This document shows positions 45,222 through 53,507 of a stretch of DNA of 64,000 bases, one piece after another. Position 1 is the stretch's first letter. Each line of letters begins with the position of its first letter. Origin of the DNA: Halomonas salinarum (GTDB taxonomy: Bacteria > Pseudomonadota > Gammaproteobacteria > Pseudomonadales > Halomonadaceae); NCBI RefSeq assembly GCF_012062845.1, contig NZ_WWNB01000001.1:292160-356159 (forward strand), read 5' to 3'. A program made the translations under genes and the position numbers. A model generated the notes under the pieces. The model saw only the letters and a program-made list of their open reading frames with translations. It did not search any database and was not told the origin of the DNA.

Positions 45222-45857
45222 CTATTCGCTGGACTGCTTGAACATCACGCTAAGGTTATTGGCCGGCATGTCGACCACGCGCTCAAGGACCAACCCCTCG
45301 GCCTCGGCACAGGCCCTTACCGCCTCCAGGTCGCGGATGCCCCATTGCGGGTCGCGCTGGCGAAGCGAGGCATCGAAGGAGGCATTGCTGGCGGCGGTAT
45401 GCTTTCCCTCGCGCTTAAAGGGGCCATAGAGAAAGAGCCTGCCGCCCGGCGGTAGATGCATCGCCGCCTCGCTCATCAGCGCTTCGGTCACCGCCCAGGG
45501 CGAGATATGAATCAGGTTGATAGCAACCACGACATCGAAGCGTGTCAGCGGCCAAGGCCTGCGCTGTACGTCCAGCCTCAGCGGCTCGAAAAGGTTCTCG
45601 GGGCCCTCTGCGGCCCGCCAGTCGCGAATCGACGCCAGCGCCTCCAGGCTCGGGTCGCTCGGCTGCCAATCCACCCAGGGCAGGGCAAGGGAGAAGCTCA
45701 ACGCATGCTCGCCGCTGCCACTCGCGAGCTCCAGCACCTGCAGGCGCTCGGCATTGCCCGCCTTGAGAACATCGCGCAGCATCGGTTCAAGCACCTCAAG
45801 AATCGGCCCGCGATTGCGTGCCACCGCCGGGCTGGACAGGCGAGAATCGGATGTCAT
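45222..45857 (-). CDS. DUF938 family methyltransferase-like protein
   Basis: A 211-residue SAM-dependent methyltransferase fold: VLELASGSGEHALSFSLALP holds motif I, and LDVQRRPWPLTRFDVVVAINLIHISPW holds motif II. The C-terminal region (FYGPFKREG-like LFLYGPFKREGKHTAAS, DPQWGIRDLEAV) is typical of DUF938. The substrate is unknown. Start at 45857 follows AAGGATT, 10 bases downstream of the esterase stop, so they are likely one operon. Confidence 0.87.
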   Translation of the reverse strand: MTSDSRLSSPAVARNRGPILEVLEPMLRDVLKAGNAERLQVLELASGSGEHALSFSLALPWVDWQPSDPSLEALASIRDWRAAEGPENLFEPLRLDVQRRPWPLTRFDVVVAINLIHISPWAVTEALMSEAAMHLPPGGRLFLYGPFKREGKHTAASNASFDASLRQRDPQWGIRDLEAVRACAEAEGLVLERVVDMPANNLSVMFKQSSE

Positions 45858-45867
45858 GGCGAATCCT

Positions 45868-46560
45868 TCAGCTCTTTTCCGTTTCATCTGCACCCTGACT
45901 CAAGCGCTCACCCAGCCAGGTCCCAATCTGGGCGATCTGCTGTGGGCAAATCGCGTGCTGCATCGGATAGCTGCGATAAATCAGTGGATGGCCCATGGCC
46001 TCGGCACGCTCGGCGCCCTCGCGACCCAGAGACTCCGGTACCACTGGGTCGAAGTTACCGTGATGTACTTCAATCGGCAGGTCACGGTTGGCATCGCTTG
46101 GCACGATGGAGTCTGCGGTAGCGAAGTACGTCGACATGGCCAGCAGTCCGCCGAGGCGCTTGGGGTAGGTGAGCGCGGCTTCATAGGCCACGGCGCCGCC
46201 CTGGGAGAAACCGGCCAGGATGATATGGCGGCTGTCGATCCCCTTGGCGATCTCGGCATCGATCAGTTCATGCACGCGCTTGGCGGAAACCCGCAGCTGC
46301 GCCTCGTCGACTCGACGGCCCAGGTTCATCTCGAGAATGTCGTACCAGGCCGGCATCTGCATGCCGCCATTCACGGTGACAGGCAGGCGGGGCGCATGGG
46401 GCAACACGGTGCGCAGTGCGACGCTACGGGGCAGCGAAAAGGCCGGCACGATCGGTGCCAGGTCATTACCATCAGCGCCCAGACCATGCAGGAGGATGAG
46501 ACTGGCATTGGCCGGACGACCACCGGCGGGTTCAATCACAAGCTCGTCGGAAGTGCTCAT
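45868..46560 (-). CDS. Carboxylesterase, alpha/beta hydrolase (phospholipase/carboxylesterase family)
   Basis: A 230-residue serine esterase. The catalytic triad is visible: Ser in LAGFSQGGAVAY, Asp in HHGNFDPVVPES and His in SYPMQHAICPQ. The N-terminal LILLHGLGADGNDLAPIV gives the oxyanion loop. This family contains broad-specificity carboxylesterases such as EstB of Pseudomonas. Start follows GGAGCCGCC. Immediately upstream of the DUF938 gene. Confidence 0.92.
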   Translation of the reverse strand: MSTSDELVIEPAGGRPANASLILLHGLGADGNDLAPIVPAFSLPRSVALRTVLPHAPRLPVTVNGGMQMPAWYDILEMNLGRRVDEAQLRVSAKRVHELIDAEIAKGIDSRHIILAGFSQGGAVAYEAALTYPKRLGGLLAMSTYFATADSIVPSDANRDLPIEVHHGNFDPVVPESLGREGAERAEAMGHPLIYRSYPMQHAICPQQIAQIGTWLGERLSQGADETEKS

Positions 46561-46685
46561 AAAGGCGGCTCCTAGCAGGAAAAATGTTGCCGTTACCCTA
46601 CCCCAGCCGCTTTACCACGGCGACCCCCAAGGTGCAGCAGGCACCTGAAAATCCTTATCCTACGATGCGTGGGATATCGGCCTTT

Positions 46686-48455
46686 CTAGAAGGACCAGAT
46701 CTGGGGAATCAGCCCCAATGCCACCACGGCGGTAATCACATTGAGCGGCCCACCCACCCGTAGGTAGTCGCGGAAGCGATACCCGCCGGGACCGTACACC
46801 ATCAAGTTGGTCTGATAGCCAATCGGGGTAATGAAGCTTGCCGAGGCCGCGAACATCACCGCAATCACATACGGCATGGGGCTCACCCCCAGGTTCTCGG
46901 CCGCCGCTGTGACGATGGGGAAGGTGATCACTGCCGCGGCGTTATTGGTGACCAGTGCGGTCAGCAGGGCCACCAGCACATAGACGCCCGCCAGCAGCAA
47001 CCAGGGCCCGGCATTCATCATCTCAAGGGCAGCACTCGCTATCGCCGCGGCGGCGCCCGAGCTCTCGAGTGCCGCACCGAGGCCAAAGGAAGCGGCAATC
47101 GTCAGCAGCACTTGGGTGTCCATGCCACGCTTGGCGGCATTCACCGAGCAGCAGCCGGTGATCACGGCCAGGGTCGCGCCAAGCATGGCGGCGTTGAGCA
47201 TGCTCATTATCCCGAAGGTGGCCAGTATCACCACGCCCCCGAGGATGCTCCAGGCAAGCCACGACTTCTCGTGAACCGGTCGCGCCTGGCCATTGACCTG
47301 GCTGATCAGCAGGAAGTCGCGGGACTGGCGGTGGCGCTCGATGAATGGTGGGCGTGCCTCCAGCAGCAACACGTCGGCGGGTTGCAGACGAATCTGCCCC
47401 AGGTTGCCGGCGACCCGCTCGCCGCTACGACATACCGCCAGCACGGCCGCCCCATAGAGGGTGCGAAAATGGCCCTCGCGGATACGCTGACCCACGAATT
47501 GGCACTGATCGGATACGACGACTTCGACCAGCCGGCGCTCCTTGTAATTCTTCTCAAGGCTAAGCTCGCCCTGATGGGATGGCATCAGACCGCGGATCTG
47601 CTGAAGCTCCACCGCGCCCGCCGAGGTGCCGGCGAAGACCAGGCGGTCATTACCCTTGAGGATTTCCCCCGGCCCCACCACGCTGACCACATTGCCACCG
47701 CGCTCGATCTCGACCAGGAACAGATCTTCCAGATGGCGCAGCCCGGCCTGTTCGACGCTCTTGTCGACCAGGGGCCCATCGGGATCGATTTCCATCTCGA
47801 TGGTGAACTCCCGCGGGTTCTCGAAGGCCTGCGCAGTCCCCTTGCCCTTCGGCAGAAGATGCCGTCCGACCAGCGCCAGATAGAGCACCCCGATCAGCGC
47901 CATCGGCACCCCCACCCAGGCAATATCAAAAAGCCCCAGGTTCAACTCCGGGTAACGTTCGACAAGCAAGCCGTTGACCACCAGATTGGTACTGGTGCCG
48001 AGCAGCGATACCGTCCCACCGAGGATCGACGCGAAGCTCAGCGGCATTAGAAAACGCGACGCCGGCTGACGGATGCGCCGGCTCCAGCCCAGCACCGCCG
48101 GAATATAGGTCGCGACCACCGGCGTATTGTTGAGAAAACCGCTCATCGTCGCCACCGGCACCAACAGCCGCCACTGGGCAGCGACTTCGCTGCGCGGCTG
48201 ACCCAGGCCGTAACGGATGATCAGATCAATGCCGCCTGTCTCACGGATGCTGGCCACCAGCACATACATGAAGGCCACCGTGAACAGGCCACTGCTAGAA
48301 AACCCCGCCAGCGCCTGATCGGGACCAATGACGCCAAGGGTCATCAACACAACGACAGCACCCAGAAGAATCATGTCGGTACCGATCCGGGTCAGCGCCA
48401 TCATCGGAAAGACGGCAACCACCACGGCAACGGCCAACCAGGCATCCAGAGACAT
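46686..48455 (-). CDS. SLC13-family permease with cytoplasmic TrkA-C domains
   Basis: A 589-residue membrane protein with about 10-12 helices interrupted in the middle by two TrkA-C (RCK-C) domains at roughly residues 210-295 and 305-390 (DKSVEQAGLRHLEDLFLVEIERG and GQRIREGHFRTLYGAAVLAV). The membrane halves contain FLNNTPVVATYIPAVLGW and LVTNNAAAVITFPIV, DASS-family signatures. Relatives carry sulfate or anions such as dicarboxylates. Substrate cannot be assigned. Start at the ATG at 48455 is preceded by GGGTGG only. Confidence 0.88.
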   Translation of the reverse strand: MSLDAWLAVAVVVAVFPMMALTRIGTDMILLGAVVVLMTLGVIGPDQALAGFSSSGLFTVAFMYVLVASIRETGGIDLIIRYGLGQPRSEVAAQWRLLVPVATMSGFLNNTPVVATYIPAVLGWSRRIRQPASRFLMPLSFASILGGTVSLLGTSTNLVVNGLLVERYPELNLGLFDIAWVGVPMALIGVLYLALVGRHLLPKGKGTAQAFENPREFTIEMEIDPDGPLVDKSVEQAGLRHLEDLFLVEIERGGNVVSVVGPGEILKGNDRLVFAGTSAGAVELQQIRGLMPSHQGELSLEKNYKERRLVEVVVSDQCQFVGQRIREGHFRTLYGAAVLAVCRSGERVAGNLGQIRLQPADVLLLEARPPFIERHRQSRDFLLISQVNGQARPVHEKSWLAWSILGGVVILATFGIMSMLNAAMLGATLAVITGCCSVNAAKRGMDTQVLLTIAASFGLGAALESSGAAAAIASAALEMMNAGPWLLLAGVYVLVALLTALVTNNAAAVITFPIVTAAAENLGVSPMPYVIAVMFAASASFITPIGYQTNLMVYGPGGYRFRDYLRVGGPLNVITAVVALGLIPQIWSF

Positions 48456-48921
48456 CAACCACCCATCATGAGAACCGAAAAGTGGTCTATTGTGACGCGT
48501 CGTGAATATAGCGAAAAGTTATTTGTAGAAATTTCGTTATTCCTGGAAAGCAAGTCCGTAGCGACGAGAGCGGTCGCGAAACAATAAGCGAGTCGGGACA
48601 ACGTCAACCGTTGGACGCAGGGCAGGAAGAGCCAACACCGAGGACCAAACAAGAACGACCGATCATGAGGTTGAAACGGGCTCGATAGCCAGAGTTGCGG
48701 GTAAAAAGCTAGCAGGCTAGATGAGCGAGCAGGATGAAACGGCAGGGCGCGGGAGAAAGGCGAGAAAACAGGACAAGGGGCTAAGGTGATAAAGAAAAGC
48801 TGCCGATGACGCCACTGAAGGCAGGGGTCATTGAGGCCATGACGCACAAGGCCCGCCGATGGCGGGCCTTGTGAATACTAGATGCTAGCGTACCAGCAAG
48901 TAGCGTATCAGGGTCGACGAT
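48456..48921 (-). promoter_or_regulatory. 466-base gap between the SLC13 gene and the cold-shock gene
   Basis: Strand-biased sequence: long runs of purines on the plus strand (around 48590-48800). An open frame of 130 codons on the minus strand (48455-48847) has a composition rich in Ser, Leu, Phe, Arg and Pro with no family match, so I treat it as non-coding. The region presumably holds the SLC13 promoter and long leader, and the cold-shock gene terminator. Confidence 0.45.
48847..48871 (-). terminator. Terminator of the minus-strand cold-shock gene
   Basis: Perfect 11-bp stem CAAGGCCCGCC / GGCGGGCCTTG with a 3-base loop, about 50 bases beyond the leftward cold-shock gene stop. The core stem is the same as that after the second cold-shock gene at 57953. 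Confidence 0.8.
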
Positions 48922-49128
48922 TCAGTCGATAACCTTGATGTTGGATGCCTGAAGGCCTTTCTTGCCCTGAGTGACCTCGAAGGAAACCTTCTGGCCGTCC
49001 TGCAGGGTTTTGAAGCCGTCAGCCTGAATCTCGGAGAAGTGCACGAACAGGTCGTCGCCGTTGTCTTCCGGAGAGATGAAGCCGTAGCCCTTGGTGTCGT
49101 TGAACCACTTGACGGTGCCAGTTGCCAT
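48922..49128 (-). CDS. Cold shock protein (CspA family), copy 1
   Basis: A 68-residue cold-shock domain protein with RNP1 [10 protein letters not shown] and RNP2 [10 protein letters not shown], single-stranded nucleic acid binding motifs. Start at 49128 gives the normal [12 protein letters not shown]-terminus and follows GAGGATATCG. About 130 upstream bases in the same reading frame are untranslated leader. It functions as an RNA chaperone; cold or stress induction is probable from the long leader. Very similar to the protein at 57694-57897. Confidence 0.95.
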   Translation of the reverse strand: MATGTVKWFNDTKGYGFISPEDNGDDLFVHFSEIQADGFKTLQDGQKVSFEVTQGKKGLQASNIKVID

Positions 49129-49484
49129 GATCGATATCCTCGAATAGCTAATGATGTACCGGGAATTACCCGAAGTTGAGTGGGCAAAACAAAAAACGAT
49201 ATTCACCAGACTACCGAAGCGCTTACAACGATTTCGGGTACTACTGACGAACTGCATCTTGCCAACTAACTGATCGAACTATGCATGCGCACCCTGGGCG
49301 CGTCAAACAAATTTTTACCCCCTTTTGACCCAGCGCAAGAAGCCCCCTATTTCCCTTCCATGGACATCCGAAAGCAAGGCCAAACGCCCATCAGCGGCGG
49401 GCTATGCGGCCAAATAAACCGGCAGTAACGCCTTCCGCGATCACCGTCCAAGACACCCGATTCGCGGCCCGACGTGCTAAGCTT
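49129..49484. promoter_or_regulatory. Upstream region of cold-shock gene copy 1
   Basis: The 356 bases between the cold-shock gene and the MITE-like element hold the minus-strand leader and promoter of the cold-shock gene. AT-rich patches occur at about 49180-49215 and 49300-49330. No gene or hairpin of note. Confidence 0.45.
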
Positions 49485-49614
49485 TGTCTGAAAAGTCGAC
49501 GAGCGAAGGCCAGACAAGGCAAAAATTGGCGAAAGAGCGGAGTTTACGGGGTGTAAATGAGCATTTTGAGCCGATTTTTAACGCCGTATGGGCGAGCGCA
49601 GTACTTTTCAGACA
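49485..49614. mobile_element. 130-bp MITE-like element with 12-bp terminal inverted repeats
   Basis: Perfect TIRs TGTCTGAAAAGT (49485-49496) and ACTTTTCAGACA (49603-49614). Internal inverted repeats AAAAATTGGC/GCCGATTTTT and TTTAC/GTAAA make it a large imperfect palindrome. No coding capacity. Similar gammaproteobacterial elements are known from other genomes by sequence pattern; whether this one is mobile here and what transposase acts is unknown. It lies 142 bases upstream of the L,D-transpeptidase-like gene and may influence its promoter. Confidence 0.85.
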
Positions 49615-49755
49615 TTGCCTAAGCGTTTGGCGAGCGTCTCCCCTGTCGTCATAATAACCGCTATCTTCGTGAAGGCGCCGTCACCAAGCCTTTGCCGCCC
49701 ATTCAAGGATTCATCAGCCATCAGCGATATCGCCTGTGGAAGGAGACTTCTTGCC

Positions 49756-50553
49756 ATGCCGACGTGTCCGCCTCGCAAGCGTAATGGACGTCATGCGTTA
49801 ACCCCCTCGCCACTGCGCGTCGGCGTCCTGGTCCTCGCTGTTCTGGCCATGGCGGCGCCTGCCCTGGCATCGACCCCTTCCGAGCCAGGCGATGAGTCAC
49901 TTCCCGACACCCTGGAACGGCTGGCCCCCGGGGCCTCACCCAAGGTGCTGAAGCTGGCGGCTCGGGCGATCCAATGTGCCAACTCAGGCGCCGAACGGCT
50001 GGCGGTCATCGATTTCTCGCGCTCCGCCAACGAGGAACGTCTTTGGGTCTTCGACCTCGCGCATGAGCGGCTGCTGTTCAAGGAACTGGTCGCCCATGGT
50101 CAGGGCACAGGCCAGGAGTACGCTCGCCACTTTTCCAACACCCCGGACAGCCACCAGTCGAGTCTGGGGCTTTTTCGCACCCAGCAGAGCTATACCGGCA
50201 TCAATGGCTACTCGCTGCGCCTGGAGGGGCTGGAGCCCGGCATCAATGATCTGGCCTATGAGCGGGCCATCGTCATGCATGGCGCCGATTACGTGAGTGA
50301 GGACTTCATCGCCGCCAACGGCCGCCTGGGCCGAAGCTGGGGCTGCCCGGCGGTGCCGAGCGAGGTGGCCAAGCCGCTGATCGACAGCCTCGAAGGTCAT
50401 CAATACCTGTTCGCCTATTACCCGGATCAGCACTGGCTCCAAAACTCCGCGTATCTGAACTGCCTGCCCAAGGTGACATTGAACGAGGCCATCGATACCG
50501 GCGAGCAAGCGATGGTCAACCGGAACACCGATTACCAAGGAAGGGATAGTTAA
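49756..50553 (+). CDS. Secreted murein L,D-transpeptidase catalytic domain family protein
   Basis: A 265-residue protein with an N-terminal signal peptide (LRVGVLVLAVLAMAAPALA, about residues 21-39). The YkuD-like catalytic motif is visible: His in IVMHGADYVSEDF and Ser-Gly-Cys-like GRSWGCPAV with the catalytic Cys. It probably cross-links or trims peptidoglycan. Start at 49756 follows AGGAGACTT. The longer frame starting in the MITE-like element is rejected. It overlaps the following small gene by one base (stop TAA, ATG), so translation is coupled. Confidence 0.88.
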   Translation: MPTCPPRKRNGRHALTPSPLRVGVLVLAVLAMAAPALASTPSEPGDESLPDTLERLAPGASPKVLKLAARAIQCANSGAERLAVIDFSRSANEERLWVFDLAHERLLFKELVAHGQGTGQEYARHFSNTPDSHQSSLGLFRTQQSYTGINGYSLRLEGLEPGINDLAYERAIVMHGADYVSEDFIAANGRLGRSWGCPAVPSEVAKPLIDSLEGHQYLFAYYPDQHWLQNSAYLNCLPKVTLNEAIDTGEQAMVNRNTDYQGRDS

Positions 50554-50912
50554 TGGCCACCCTGCTTTTCCACCTGCGCGACGTGCCCGATGAAGAGGCC
50601 CAGGAGGTACGCGAGCTGCTCGCCGAGCATGATATCGAGGTGTACGAGACCGAAGCGGGCCGCTGGAGGCTCGCCGTCCCCGCACTGTGGCTGGTCGACG
50701 AATCGCGCCTCGACGAGGCCCGGGGCCTGATTGATGCCTACCAGCGAGAACTGCATGAGCGGATGCAACGCGATCACGCCGAAGCCCGCGACCGTGGCGA
50801 GGCACCAGGCGTGTGGGACCAGCTGCGCCAGCACCCCATGGCCGTACTGGTCACCCTGATCGCGCTGGGCCTGATGCTCGGTCTGAGCCTGCTGCCCTTT
50901 CTTAACCTCTAG
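50553..50912 (+). CDS. DUF6164 family small membrane protein
   Basis: A 119-residue protein with a soluble N-terminal ferredoxin-like part (ATLLFHLRDVPDEEAQEV ... YETEAGRWRLAVPALW) and one C-terminal membrane helix (MAVLVTLIALGLMLGLSLLPF, residues 96-116). It matches the DUF6164 pattern; function unknown. Its start overlaps the stop of the transpeptidase-like gene, so both may act together at the envelope. Confidence 0.85.
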   Translation: MATLLFHLRDVPDEEAQEVRELLAEHDIEVYETEAGRWRLAVPALWLVDESRLDEARGLIDAYQRELHERMQRDHAEARDRGEAPGVWDQLRQHPMAVLVTLIALGLMLGLSLLPFLNL

Positions 50913-50969
50913 CTTAACCTCTAGGCTCACTCTCCAAGCTTACCCTCCAGGGTCAATCTTCCAGGTCCA

Positions 50970-51022
50970 CTCTTCCAGATACGCTCTTCCAGATACGCTC
51001 TTCCAGATACGCTCTTCCAGGG
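50970..51022 (+). repeat. 14-bp tandem repeat after the DUF6164 gene
   Basis: CTCTTCCAGATACG is repeated three times without change (50970-51011) with a fourth partial copy (CTCTTCCAGGG). Related degenerate units (CTTCCAGGTCCA, ACTCTCCAAGC) extend the pattern left to about 50905, so the array probably grew by slippage from a longer old tract. The 344-base gap (50913-51256) otherwise holds no gene and only weak candidate promoter sequences. Confidence 0.9.
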
Positions 51023-51256
51023 TCGCGCGACGGGCGCTCGCGCCAGGCATCCATCCTGATCCCTTGACGCCCAAGCGCTCTGTGGCTCGAAAAGCGTCGC
51101 GACGAGCCGGTCATCGCCACCGCGCGCAGCGTGCTGGCCGACACCTGGCCCCGCTAAACCGGCACGGTCGCCAACACCCCGTCATTGACAGCGCCACGGC
51201 CGCCACGTCGAATATTGGCACCCTCTTCTTCACGATGACCGGCAGGAGCCTATCGC

Positions 51257-52927
51257 ATGCCCCCCTTACCCGCTCGCCTGACCGATTGGCTTCGCACCCT
51301 GCGCAGCGAGTCTCGCTACATCGCCTACGGCGCGAGTATCGTCGGCCTGATCGCGAGCCTTGCACTGATGACCCAGAGCCATGCCTGGGGCTTCGTGGCA
51401 CTGGTCTTTGCCGCCCTGGCGGCACTGGGCACCCATGACCTGCGCCAGCGCCAGCGTACGGTGAGTCGCAACTACCCGATCCTTGCTCATCTGCGCTATG
51501 GGCTCGAGGCGATCGGCCCGGAAATTCGCCAGTACTTCATCCAGGACGATACCGAACCGCGGCCCTTCTCGCGGGAACAGCGCGGCGCGGTCTACCAGCG
51601 CGCCAAGAACACCATGGACAAGAAACCCTTCGGCTCGCTGCATGACATGTATGCGCCTGGCTATGAATGGGTCAATCCGTCGATGGCACCGGCCCCCCAT
51701 CGTGGCCATGACTTTCGCGTGACGATCGGCGCCACTCGCCCGAAGCCCTATGCGGCCAGCGTCTTCAATATCTCGGCGATGAGCTTCGGTTCATTGTCAG
51801 GCAACGCCATCGAGGCCCTGAACCGGGGTGCCGCGCGCGGCGGCTTCTACCATGACACCGGCGAAGGGGCGATTTCGCCTTACCACCGCCAGGGCGGCGA
51901 CCTTGTCTGGGAAATCGGCTCGGGCTATTTCGGCTGTCGCACCGAGGCGGGAGACTTCAGCGATGAACGTTTCATCGAGGGCGCCACGCTCGATCAGGTC
52001 AAGATGATCGAGATCAAGCTCAGTCAGGGTGCCAAACCCGGCCATGGCGGCATCCTGCCTGGCGCCAAGGTGACCGACGAGATCGCCTCGACTCGCGGCG
52101 TGCCGCCAGGCGAAGACGTGGTCTCCCCTGCCGCTCACTCTGCCTTCACCACGCCACGCGAGCTGATCGCCTTCATCGTGCGCCTGCGAGAACTGTCCGG
52201 CGGCAAACCGGTGGGCATCAAGCTGTCCATTGGACACCCCTGGGAATGGTTCGGGCTGGTCAAGGCAATGCTTGCTACCGGCGAGCATCCCGACTTTATC
52301 GTCGTCGACGGCGGCGAAGGCGGAACCGGCGCGGCACCGCTCGAGTTCATCAATCGACTGGGCATGCCGCTCACCGAGGCCCTGCTGCTGGTGCACAACA
52401 CCCTGGTCGGTGCCAACCTGCGCGAGTCGATCAAGATCGGCGCCGCCGGCAAGCTGATCTCGGCCTTCGATGTTGCCCGCACCATTGCCCTGGGCGCCGA
52501 CTGGTGCAACGCCGCTCGCGGCTACATGTTCGCCCTGGGTTGCATTCAGGCCCGCGCCTGCCATACCGATCGTTGCCCCAGCGGCGTGGCGACCCAGGAT
52601 CCGCGTCGCAGCGCCCACCTGGACGTGGCCGACAAGAGCAAACGGGTTCATCACTTCCACGACAACACCCTCAAGGCGCTGGCCGAGATGCTGGCCGCGG
52701 CCGGCCTGAACTCACCCGACGACCTCGGCCCTGAACACATCCTGCGCCGGCTCTCCAGCCATGAGATCCGCTCCTTCGATCAACTCTTCAACTACCTGCC
52801 ACCAGGAGCGCTGCTCAACGGCCCGCCCCAGCATGAGGTGTTCGCCCACTACTGGGTCGATGCCAGCGCCGACACCTTTCATGCGCCGGCCGTCGAGGCC
52901 GCAAGACGCACCAGCAAGCTCTACTAG
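51257..52927 (+). CDS. FMN-binding glutamate synthase family protein (GltB central-domain-like)
   Basis: A 556-residue protein. N-terminal residues 20-55 hold two hydrophobic segments that may anchor it in the membrane. The remaining about 480 residues are the FMN/[3Fe-4S] glutamate synthase domain: AMSFGSLSGNAIEALNRGA, SVGHPWEW-like LSIGHPWEWF, DFIVVDGGEGGTGAAP and a Cys cluster CIQARACHTDRCP with three cysteines in the right place for a [3Fe-4S] cluster. There is no amidotransferase domain and no GltD partner nearby, so it is not a standard glutamate synthase; the reaction is unknown. Start follows CAGGAGCC. Confidence 0.9.
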   Translation: MPPLPARLTDWLRTLRSESRYIAYGASIVGLIASLALMTQSHAWGFVALVFAALAALGTHDLRQRQRTVSRNYPILAHLRYGLEAIGPEIRQYFIQDDTEPRPFSREQRGAVYQRAKNTMDKKPFGSLHDMYAPGYEWVNPSMAPAPHRGHDFRVTIGATRPKPYAASVFNISAMSFGSLSGNAIEALNRGAARGGFYHDTGEGAISPYHRQGGDLVWEIGSGYFGCRTEAGDFSDERFIEGATLDQVKMIEIKLSQGAKPGHGGILPGAKVTDEIASTRGVPPGEDVVSPAAHSAFTTPRELIAFIVRLRELSGGKPVGIKLSIGHPWEWFGLVKAMLATGEHPDFIVVDGGEGGTGAAPLEFINRLGMPLTEALLLVHNTLVGANLRESIKIGAAGKLISAFDVARTIALGADWCNAARGYMFALGCIQARACHTDRCPSGVATQDPRRSAHLDVADKSKRVHHFHDNTLKALAEMLAAAGLNSPDDLGPEHILRRLSSHEIRSFDQLFNYLPPGALLNGPPQHEVFAHYWVDASADTFHAPAVEAARRTSKLY

Positions 52928-53021
52928 GCCTTTCGTCCAGGTGTCGGAAGCATGCCGACACCTGAGCACATCACTGCCTCGCTGACTCGGCGGGGCATCG
53001 CCATCTGTCATTGCGCTGACA

Positions 53022-53057
53022 CATATACGCATTACCATATATACGCAGTACCATATG
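53022..53057 (+). promoter_or_regulatory. ArsR operator/promoter region
   Basis: CATATACGCATTAC followed by CATATATACGCAGTAC and then CATATG: repeated (CAT)ATACGCA(T/G)TAC boxes directly upstream of arsR. ArsR-family repressors usually bind inverted or direct AT-rich repeats overlapping their own promoter, so this is the likely operator. The box order is clear; binding is inferred. Confidence 0.65.
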
Positions 53058-53088
53058 GGTAGCTGACATGATGACAGGGAGACATGCC

Positions 53089-53448
53089 GTGACCCCGACC
53101 CGGCTTCACAAGTGCCTCGCCGACGAGACCCGCCTGCTGCTGACGCTGCTGATCCACGCCGAGGGCGAGCTGTGCGTATGCGAGATGCTTCATGCCCTCA
53201 AGGCCAGCCAGCCTGCGGCCTCCCAGCCCAAGGTCTCGCGACACCTGGCCCTGTTGCGCGACGGCGGGCTGCTCGAGGACCGCCGCCAGGGGCAGTGGGT
53301 CTACTACCGGCTGGCCCCCGACTTGCCGGCCTGGGCCGAGCGCCTGATCGCGGCCTCCGCCGAGGGCGCCGAGGCCGAGCTTGCGCCCCTGCAGCGGTGC
53401 CTCGCCACCATGGGTAACCGCCCCACCCGCCAGGCGGCCTGCTGCTGA
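53089..53448 (+). CDS. arsR: ArsR-family arsenite-responsive repressor
   Basis: A 119-residue winged-helix protein. The metalloid site is ELCVCEML, with two of three Cys of the common ArsR C-V-C motif, and the recognition helix [20 protein letters not shown]; the C-terminus ends in CC. It represses the arsenic genes until As(III) binds. The start is a choice: GTG at 53089 has GGGAGA upstream and gives [15 protein letters not shown], while an ATG seven codons earlier lacks a ribosome site. Followed by the GAPDH-arsJ genes. Confidence 0.9.
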   Translation: MTPTRLHKCLADETRLLLTLLIHAEGELCVCEMLHALKASQPAASQPKVSRHLALLRDGGLLEDRRQGQWVYYRLAPDLPAWAERLIAASAEGAEAELAPLQRCLATMGNRPTRQAACC

Positions 53449-53507
53449 GCGATCGAGGCCTCGGCCTCCCTTCTTTTTCCCCGAACGATATTCACCAGGA
53501 GCCTTCC

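Noticed and set aside
48455..48847. 130-codon minus-strand open frame
   Set aside because: Biased composition (Ser, Leu, Phe, Pro, Arg), no recognisable motif, no clear ribosome site; more likely untranslated leader of the SLC13 gene.
49588..49755. 56-codon extension of the L,D-transpeptidase-like protein starting in the MITE-like element
   Set aside because: It would place a signal peptide internally; the ATG at 49756 with AGGAGACTT gives a normal secreted protein.
51064..51438. Plus-strand open frame crossing the start of the GltB-like gene
   Set aside because: Basic, low-complexity, overlaps the true start in another frame, no ribosome site.
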